Shown piece after piece: positions 55,690 through 64,000 of a stretch of 64,000 nucleotides of DNA. This DNA is from Toxonevra muliebris. Taxonomy: Eukaryota; Arthropoda; Insecta; Diptera; Pallopteridae. The stretch is from NCBI GenBank assembly GCA_963691655.1, contig OY829326.1, forward strand, positions 112,503,388 to 112,567,387, given 5' to 3'. The translations under genes were made by a program, and so were the position numbers. The notes under the pieces are model-generated. The model saw only the letters and a program-made list of their open reading frames with translations, ran no database searches and was not told the origin of the DNA. How positions within the stretch are numbered: position 1 is the stretch's first letter; each line of letters starts with the position of its first letter.

Positions 55690-56204
55690 GAGGTCATCTA
55701 ATAGAGCTCTGGAAAAATCCCGGAAACAACACTTAGGTTAAAAAGGTATTTTAGGATATCAACAATGTTCAGTGCAATGCGCTTTAGAGTTGGATCAGTG
55801 ATGCCATCATGACCATATGAGTTCGATTTATTTAGGGATTTTATTATTCGAATAAGCTTTAGTCCTGAAATTGGTTCGAAAAAGAAACTTTTATTATTAA
55901 TGGTATTTTCTTTAGTTCCATAATCAGTGTCACAGTTACGATTTTTCGAGTGAGGACAAGGTAAAGATAATTGCCCAATTGAAACAAAGTAATTATTAAA
56001 CTCATAAGCTACTTCTATCGAATGAATGATGTCAAGATCGCCATTGTTTAGTACAATCGAGTCATCATGAATTGTTGCCTTCCGATTAATGAATCTTTTT
56101 ATCACTTCCCAACTTTTTTTTGTGTCGCCATTCGTAGCCTTCATTTTGTTATAACAATAATTTTCACGACACAATCGTACCTTTTTATTTATTTGCTTGC
56201 ACAT
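55690..56204 (-). pseudogene. N-terminal part of a different LINE reverse transcriptase
   Basis: The - strand frame 56204-55698 reads NKMKATNGDTKKSWEVIKRF, then a linker, then FFFEPISGLKLIRIIKSLNK, SNSYGHDGITDPTLKRIA and LFNLSVVSGIFPELY before a stop. This is the region between endonuclease and RT core in CR1/RTE-like LINEs. The following RT motifs are missing, and 25 bases further the sequence is Jockey-type. Some text upstream to about 56330 may be the same element in another frame. Confidence 0.75.
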
Positions 56205-59200
56205 TTGCTTGAATCGATTTTTTTAACCTGGAATTCAGTGGATGCTTGTAACATTTTTTCCGTAGCTATAAGTTTTGAGCTATTTACAAAAGGCTTGTAC
56301 CGCAAAATTTGCCAAACATTTAAAAACAGTTACAATTGGGTTAATATCCAGTTATAATGGACGTACCGTAAATTAAATGTCATCGAAACTGATCGGAATG
56401 TTATGAAACGTAATAGCAATTATAGTAGATGGTACAAAAAGTGAAAAAATTATTGTTTATTATACAGAATTGCACATCCTTGCAAAAGTTTGATAAGCAT
56501 TTCGTCATCCATAGTGATTCAAAATAAAAAAATTCTCCTAAATTAGAAGTTCATTTGCTTATTTTAAACTCAAACTAAAATTTTAAACTTAAACAGATGT
56601 AAGCAGTTTTTCCCAAATTATTGTAATAGCAAGGTATTTTAAACAACGAACAGAAACGCCAACATACTTAATGTTCTTAAAAAATTAATCATGAGAATAA
56701 ATATAAAAAAACATAAGTCACATAACGTTTTCTTTTCCTTTTATTTTTTTATACTATTCAAAACACATGTAAGTAATCTCTTTTGTAATTTGTATATTCC
56801 GGGAAAACTCTACTTAAACAAGTAATAAATTTGTTGTGCCATATTAATTTTACTACGTGATCAATTTCTTCATTGTCGTTTTCAATATTACGAAAACGTT
56901 TTGGTTTCTCTGCGTTTGTATTTGCTATTATTGTTTTTCTTTTTCGCTGTCCACATTCAAATGTGCAGCACTTCCACTTCCGATCCATACCCACAACTTC
57001 TTTCAATTGACCCCACCACTATACATCCACACCACATACTCATCATTATTTCGCTTATACTACACAAGCATATTTATTGGCATACACGAAATGATTCATG
57101 CTGGCAAATATTTGACTTTTACGAGTATTCACAAAACGCACGGTTACACTCTTGAGTTAGTGGTGGCCATGATAGTGATAGTGTCACCCTCTTCGTTTTA
57201 CTCTCGGAACATCCGCCAGTATGTGAGTATTCCACACACACACACACACACACACACCAACACTCACTCACACACACACTATCATATTATTTATTTGAAT
57301 TGTATGTCCCACTGTGCATACATAACTATCGCTTTGCTTTCGATTTTTTATTTTTGGTGGTATGGTACAATGGGCGAAAGTGAAAATGTTTGCTATGAAA
57401 TGAATGAAATAAATTACTTTAGTGTACGTGGCTTTTTGCTTCATAGTTTATACCAATAATAATTCATTTGGGAGAAGCCATAAACAATATGTTAGAAAAA
57501 AAAGATTTAGGTGCTAATTTGGTATTTTATTTTTAAACAGGTATACAAATGTGAATCTCAACAATGATTTTGCTAGGATATTGAATAGATTTTTGATTAT
57601 TAAATAAGTTTTAGTTTAAACTACAAAATACATTCAACAAATAGTTATTTTTTTGGACCATAGAGTTGAGTCTCAAGTTGCTCAAAAAGAGAGAGAAAAA
57701 TAGTTTATTCAGCCTTTGCAAAAAACTTTTCCAAATTTTAAATTAATTTAGTTTTCATCCTTCACTGCCTTCTGGTCGTAAACCTCGCTCATCCCGATCA
57801 GATCGCAGAAATGTCCTACTTTAATGCGCATGTTAATTGCCAAAAGTTTCTAGCGTTGCTACTAGGAATATCATTCAGGATCGACTTTTCGAAATTCAGA
57901 ATTTTCGGGATGCAAATTTCAATCCCAGGAACCCAGGATTGATAAGTTTAGCAAATATAAAATAATATTTCAGGAAATTATTGGTAAAATTCAAGGTAGA
58001 ACATAAATTAATGTTTATTTCAATGTGTACCACACACTTTTGCAATCATAGTATGGAAATCAAAACGCATTTCATGTTTTGTTATTTTCAAAACGAGAGA
58101 AAATATTTCAGAAATTCTTCATTGTTTGATCCCTAAAAGCCGACTAAGTGTGTGACAGTATATTTTATGATAACTTTTTTGTCTTAGTTCTACGAGCACT
58201 TTTGGCAAGAACATCTAAAAATTCAAATATATATAGGATTCTTTATAAGTATATATTAGATTGCCCATCTGTACAAAGTTCGATTTTTTCCTGCTCCTAG
58301 TGGATTTTTTGAAAGATTATATGAGTAAAATAAGATTTAAAAAAAAATATAGAGGTCTCTAGTGGAAAATAGCCAGTCGGTTTTGAATCAAAGACTCAAA
58401 AACGGGCTTTGAAAGGTAAATTGCTTTAATCGTTGATAACTTCTAAAATATTGAATTACTGTTACTGTTTCAAACACACTTTTTTTTAAGGATACCTAGG
58501 GCAATATTTCATTCTTAGAATGTTTTGATCTACGAGTGAAATTTAAACATGTAAACATACAAAATTTCCATGGGAAAAATTCTTTAAACGAATTTTTTGG
58601 TTTTTTAACCCAACTAATCATAGGAAAAATCTGAAAAAATTCACAGTGATTCTTTGGTTCTGGACATATCTTTGAAATTTTTTCGTGAATTTTTACATGC
58701 GATTTTTTTATATTAAAGTAGGTTTGCTACTCTGATTTTTCTTACGTACACTTGTGGTCACATAATTAAGTCACTAGAACAATATTTTATGCTGAGTGTG
58801 AAAAATTTTTTGTATTATTAGTCCAAGAACTTTTTATAATGTCATTTAGCGGTACCATTAGTAGCCTTAAAAAATATTAAAAGTGAAAGAGCGAGTGAAT
58901 TCCTTAAACATCGCTTGCGTTTGCCTCTGCAGAATATCAAAATTTACTAATATTCTTAAGCTGAGTTCAAAAGAAACATCAATTTTTGAGTGTAACTCGG
59001 AAAAGTATTTGATGGTACATTAAACTTTGCTATGAGTGATTGGCTGTACATAGTATAGAGAAAAGTTTTGAAGAGAAATTTAAGAATTTTGAGCTTGAGG
59101 TGGCCATCGCCAGTAAAGATTACCAACGATATTCATTCCATAGACGACGCGTTCGTTCGTTTTCTTGTGATAGCAAAAACTAAAATTGCAAAGAATTCGG

Positions 59201-60413
59201 TGCAGTGAATCACGCTATAAAAATGAGTTGTACTCATTTGCTCAATTGTTACTAAGTAAGTCTGTACATGCATATTCAAGATATATAATTCATTCATATT
59301 ATTACAACTGCTTTTATTCACACTAACTAAAACCAACTCAAAAATTCAACAATTAACTACAAAGGGAAATAAAATTACGTAAAGAAAACTACCGAAAAAA
59401 GAATAGCAAATGAAAGAAAGAAAGCAAGAAATAAATAAAAAAGGAAGGAAATAAGAAGAGAAAGGAAAAATTATTTTGCCTTCAAGTGAAATATTCATTT
59501 ATTCACTTATTTTCGCATTAATTTCCTGAGAGCATGTAAAAATAAGTTTCGGTCGGACGGACACTCATTCATTCACAGTAGTGACCAAAGTTTTCCTTTT
59601 GACTGTTGTTGTGCATTCTTACAACGCATTCTCTGCATGCACTCGCCGCTCTCTCATCTCACGCTCATCTTTCCTTTCCATTTTTTTTTTTTTTTTTTTT
59701 GCACTTGTAAAAAAGTTTTTTTTTGAAAAAGTTCAGATTTTTTTTTTGGATTTTTTTACTGTTGTTGTTTTGCGCTGTTAAAAAGAAAGAAGAATTTCCA
59801 GTAAATATTACAAGAAATGAAACTTTTAATTGAAAATTTTTTCGATAGTACTCGTACTACATTTTCATGGATTTTATTTTTTACATTTTTTCCTCTTCCT
59901 CTTCCTTTTCCGCTTTTCAAGTATTTAAGTCTGTTTCTGTGTGTTGTGTGTGTTATGTATATATATAATCTTCAAATTTGTTATAAGTTATAGAACTCGC
60001 TCTATGTTGAATGCAATTTTTCATTATATATTTTAAATGGTTCAGTTTTAGTGAATCGTGTGCATAAGTGTTAGCAAGTAAAAGTGAAAGAAAACCAAAA
60101 GAAATTGTATAATTTAAGTTTTTTAGTTTCTATATTTTTAATTTTTTTTTTTTTTACAAAAGTTTAGTGAAAGTTTTTATTGAAAAGGAAAACACCTTAT
60201 TGTATTTTTTCTTTGTCGAGCTGGCTAATAAAATGTTAAAGTTAGTAAAATGTTGGTTGAAAAACTATTATTATTAATATTATTATTGAAGCACTACTTT
60301 TACCGTAAGAACTTTGAATTGTACTAAGTTAGGTTAGGTACACGAAAGAAGAGCAGTTGAATCCTGTAATAGTTTTTTTACATACAATATGTGCTAAAAA
60401 ACAATAAAACAAA
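56205..60413. other. Long non-coding stretch
   Basis: No gene is recognised in about 4.2 kb. (CA)n at about 57233-57257. The - strand frame 57006-56758 (82 codons, with KWKCCTFECGQRKRKT) has a less biased composition than its neighbours and could be an exon of an unknown gene, but nothing confirms this. The region 59560-59780 contains CTCTCTCATCTCACGCTC-type text and T-runs, which may be upstream DNA of a host gene. Confidence 0.35.
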
Positions 60414-61541
60414 CAGAGCTGTAAAAGACTGCAGTCATTTCGAACTGCATTCATTGAAGTCACTGCAAATGAATTACATTTTCTGATTACAGTCTTTAAT
60501 TTCATTTGAGACTTTAAAAAATTAAGTCACCAGTCTTTTTGAAGTCAATGACTGCTCATTGATTATAGCAATCAATTTGAGACTTCAATACAAATAAGTC
60601 ACAATCACTCACATGACTTCACATTATACTTGAAGTCGCAGTCATGACTTCAAATTGGTTGGAAATCACAGTCATGACTTCAAATTGGTTTGAAGTCACA
60701 GTCATAACTTCAAATTGGTTTGAAGTCTTGCAGTCACTTGAGACTTCACTTTCACTGAGTGAAGTCTGTTATTGAATGATAAAAAATATACAATATTTAT
60801 AAGTAGTATAATTTTTTAATTAAACAAAAAAGCTCTTCATGATTATAACGACAATAAGACAGTTGTGAAAAAACATATAATACATATTAGCTTAGACATA
60901 CATACATATAAGTACCTAATAATAATACATATCAGCTTAGACATACATACATACATACACATAAGTAACTACATACACAACTAGAACATCGAATAACCAA
61001 GTTTTTATATTAGATACAAATATAATTACAAATTTTTTTAAATAAATAAAAAAATTGAATTTATTATAATTTATTCTGGTATTTCTAGTAAATTTGCAAC
61101 AAGAAAAATAATTCGTAATAAGTGTGAACATGAAAATGTGTAAAATTATGAAAAAATGACTTAAATGACTTTCATGTTATTTCAATGAATTTAACTTATT
61201 TCGGTGAAGTCAATTGACTTCATTGAAATAAATTGAAGTCAATTTACTTCAAATGACTGCAATTGACTTCAAGTGACTTAAATTCACTTTAAATGACTTC
61301 AAAATGAATGACTTCAAGTCAATTAATACTTTGTTGAGATTAGGACTGCAAATAAGAGGCTGACCACTCATGATTTCAAAAAAATTATTTCAAAAATGAA
61401 TGATAAGTCATTGACTTCAATATGACTTGTGACTTCAAAGTCTTAATTCCGCATTCACAAAAAGACTGGATTACTGCAATCATTTTTTTTAGAAGTCAGT
61501 TGAATTCAAACTGAAAAAGACTGCAATCTTTTACAGCTCTG
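60414..61541. mobile_element. hAT-like non-autonomous element built of GAAGTCA/TGACTTC motifs, 1128 bp
   Basis: Terminal inverted repeats CAGAGCTGTAAAAGACTGCA (60414) and its complement ending TCTTTTACAGCTCTG (61541). Flanks AAAACAAA and AAAACAAG form an 8-bp target duplication with one difference, which is the hAT signature. Both subterminal regions are packed with GAAGTCA and TGACTTC (more than 30 occurrences in total), while the centre (about 60780-61130) is plain AT-rich sequence. No transposase is present. Confidence 0.85.
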
Positions 61542-62125
61542 AAAACAAGATATTGAAGAGTTACTAGGAAAGGTCGTATTGAGCTATGTATACAGGAAAT
61601 CAAACAAACATGGAACATCAAAGATGTTTAAAGTTCAATTAGAAGGCTGAATGCGTGGCTCACAGTTCAGGTCCCAATAATCAAACTACAACTGCTGTGA
61701 CCTGAAGAAGTGGGTCGAAAGCATTAGGGCTATGATAAAATTATTGAATTATTGAATATGGGGAGCCCGAAGTGGCAAGTCTCTTGAGAACTCCTGCAAA
61801 ACTGATGAGCTATGTTACTTAGACAGGAAATCTTTATAACTATGAGGCATCAGTTAGCTAATGTATAAGTTTCAAGACCGTTATGCGTTATTGTTTAATG
61901 GCCAAGCGGAGCCCACCAAACACTTTAGTTTATTATCTAACTTTTACCAGATACGGAACTATTTATTACCATATATTAGACCGTGGGGCACATCCGTGAC
62001 CCCACGGGTCGGTAACCAGTCCTGACTGCGTTGCATTAAACGAACAAGATGGGATAAAGCGCGATTGAGATCGTCAAAAACAGCTACAGATTTAGCTTAT
62101 CAACAGCTGCATTAAAAATATATTA
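61542..62125. other. Non-coding stretch, nothing recognised
   Basis: Moderate complexity, no ORF. A GC-rich hairpin CCGTGGGG / CCCCACGG lies at 61981-62007. Confidence 0.35.
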
Positions 62126-63980
62126 CTAATTTAAGTGAGATAGAACAGATTTTTTAATAATATAAAAAGGAGTACAAAAATCTATTAACATATAGAGGTT
62201 ATTAAAATCATTGCATATACACCAAACAGAATCAAAAAGTGCATAATTTGTTTTGCATATGCTTAACTTGATAGGTATGAAGTTTCTGGAAACGCGATTA
62301 GGAAAATTTATGCTTATTTCATTTAATAGAAATGGAGAAACGTTCAATCCATTTAATAATTTGAAAGTAAAACAAACGTTCAACATGACTCTTCTACTTT
62401 CAAGTGAAGGCAAATCAATTAATTTTAAGCGATCTTTGTAAGGAGGAAGATTTGTCAAGGGGTCCCAGTTCAAACTAGGTAAAGCAAACAAAAGAAACTG
62501 TTTTTGAACAGACTCTAACTTACCTATGTAACATTTGTATTGTGGGCACCAAATATTTGAAGCATATTCCAAGATAGGTCGAACTAGTGAAATAAACAAA
62601 GTTTTAGTTATAAAAGAAGCATTGAATTCCTTAGACCACCTCTTTATACAAGTATTTATTGTATATACAAATTAAAACGAAGTTTTGGGTCCATAGTTAC
62701 TTCAAGATCAATACAAATAAACACTCTAGCTAGAGACTTAGTACCAATACTGTAGTTTGGCGTCAATGGTTCCCTTCGCGAAAAAACCATAAACTTACAT
62801 TTGTCAAGGTTTAAGGTCATCAGGTTTACAGAACACCAGATATAAAGAGAAGTTAAGTCGTACTGTATTAAATCTTGAATTGCCGTTGAACAAACATCAA
62901 AATCTTAGAATATCGTATAGTAGATGGCAGGTCATTTATTAAGAGTAAAAAGAGAATAGGTCACAGAAGGCTACCTTGGGGAACTCCAGAGGTAACTTCA
63001 ATATTCTGAGAAATTGCGTCCCTGAAAATAAGCGTTTGTCTTCGGTTGCATAAATAGGATTTGATCCAGTCAATAAGGACTTTTGGAAAGCCAGTTCGGA
63101 CAAGTTTATTAATTAAAAATTTCATGATTTACTTTGTCAAAAGCTTTACTAAAATCGGTGTAAATTACGTCCGTTTGAAGCCCCTCAGAAAAACCCTTTA
63201 TCACAGAAGTTGGAAATTCTAGGAGGTTTGTTACAGTAGATTTAACCTGCAAAAAACCATGCTGATTTAAAGAAATAGCCGATTTAACAGAGAAAGCTAG
63301 TTGGTCGGTAATTATAGCTTCAAAAGGTTTAGGTATAGCACTTAATTTAACTATACCCCTATAATTTGACACTTTAGCTTTCGAACCACATTTGTGAAGT
63401 GGAATTAAATAGGAATTAAATTAAATTTCCAACAAGCTGGAAAGTAGCCAAGTTTTAGTGATGTATTAAAAATCTTAGCAAAAGGCTTGTAGAGATAGTC
63501 AGCTGGAAATATGTATTATCTGGTCCAGGTAAAAAAGATGTTTTTAAAGAATTTAAATGGTATAATACGTTCTCCGGATCAATAGATGGCATGTTGATAG
63601 GGTTTAATGATGTAACAGGGTAAGGGTAAGCCGTGCTGGATGATTCGTATGATTCACTGGAATAAGTGGTCATAAAAAATTCAGCAAAAAATTTGAAATT
63701 GAAGAGTTATCGTTAGACACATAGACGAAGGAAATTCAGTATTTTTACGTTTAATATTCACAAAATCATAAAAAGTCTTAGAATTACTATGAATTTCTAT
63801 TTTAAGTATATTTATATAATCATTATAACATTTACGGTTTAAATTGTGATATTTATTTCTAAGAAAGGAATATTTAACGTAGTCTACTGAATTTCCTGAT
63901 TTCTTAAAAACTTTGAAAGAGCGGCTTTTCAGATTTTCCACTCTCTGTAACTCTTTAGTAGACCACAACGGACCGCCCAC
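62126..63980 (-). pseudogene. Decayed LINE reverse transcriptase ORF, CR1/RTE-like, running towards the window end
   Basis: Reading on the - strand from 63980: WSTKELQRVENLKSRSFKVF and RNKYHNLNRKCYNDYI (region after the endonuclease), then DPENVLYHLNSLKTSFLPGP, then SNYRGIVKLSAIPKPFEAII (RT start), YTDFSKAFDKVNHEI (first catalytic Asp) and SGVPQGSLL-like text near 62960-62990. The FADD motif region near 62900 is damaged. The C-terminal part (62599-62126) has SLVRPILEYASNIWCPQYKC and LPSLESRRVMLNVCFTFKLL. At least four frameshifts or stops occur. The 5' endonuclease part would lie beyond the right edge. Confidence 0.85.
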
Positions 63981-64000
63981 CTTAGGGAGATTTTTTAATT

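Noticed and set aside
56857..57459. 200-codon ORF with His/Thr-rich part
   Set aside because: It runs through a CA microsatellite and AT-driven text, with no domain or splice context seen.

Overview
This window is AT-rich, gene-poor eukaryotic DNA that looks like an insect nuclear genome, most likely a higher fly. A tephritid fruit fly is my best guess. The evidence is many TACATA/TATG microsatellites, several Tc1/mariner lineages typical of Diptera (including a DD41D 'rosa'-type element, a group first described from a tephritid), several dipteran-type LINE remnants, and TTAA-flanked MITEs. I found no confident ordinary host gene, tRNA or rRNA. The species assignment is inference.

The most remarkable part is positions 1-6667. 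It is one half of a Polinton/adintovirus-like endogenous DNA virus or virus-like transposon whose visible genes have no stop codon or frameshift. On the + strand are three tightly overlapping ORFs: a probable minor-capsid protein cut by the window edge, a 57-codon ORF, and a probable major capsid protein. Convergent to them, on the - strand, is a complete protein-primed family B DNA polymerase with an N-terminal zinc-finger extension. It is readable as one 1444-residue protein if a 130-bp GT-AG intron is removed. Integrase, packaging ATPase and protease are not visible and would have to lie left of position 1. The upstream side of the polymerase runs into nested tandem repeats (7.0-8.2 kb) and a hairpin-bearing satellite (8.3-8.76 kb). 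The right end of the element could not be placed.

The remaining 57 kb is a mosaic of transposons. DNA elements are: a TTCGGC-rich-ended element (10.6-13.6 kb) holding a TTAA MITE and a LINE tail; a DD37E mariner (14.8-16.1 kb) with a replaced catalytic residue; a Helitron-like remnant (20.5-22.3 kb); a second TTAA MITE (22.4-22.9 kb); a DD37D maT-type element with an intact transposase (24.3-25.6 kb); a DD41D rosa-type element with one nonsense codon (25.9-27.2 kb); a fold-back element (28.8-29.4 kb); an unclassified 1.27-kb TIR element inserted in an AT-rich tandem array (35.1-36.4 kb); a DD34D mariner with three nonsense codons (41.7-43.0 kb); and a hAT-like MITE made of GAAGTCA/TGACTTC motifs (60.4-61.5 kb). 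Non-LTR retrotransposon remnants lie at 11.6-12.8, 18.9-19.4, 23.2-23.95, 30.4-31.6, 32.2-33.8, 55.0-56.2 and 62.1-64.0 kb.

A second unusual object is at 47.4-49.1 kb: two arms of about 590 bp in inverted orientation around a 565-bp loop that holds an unrecognised, non-repetitive 111-codon ORF. Long stretches (36.4-41.7, 49.2-53.2 and 56.2-60.4 kb) show only AT-rich, low-complexity or unrecognised sequence.
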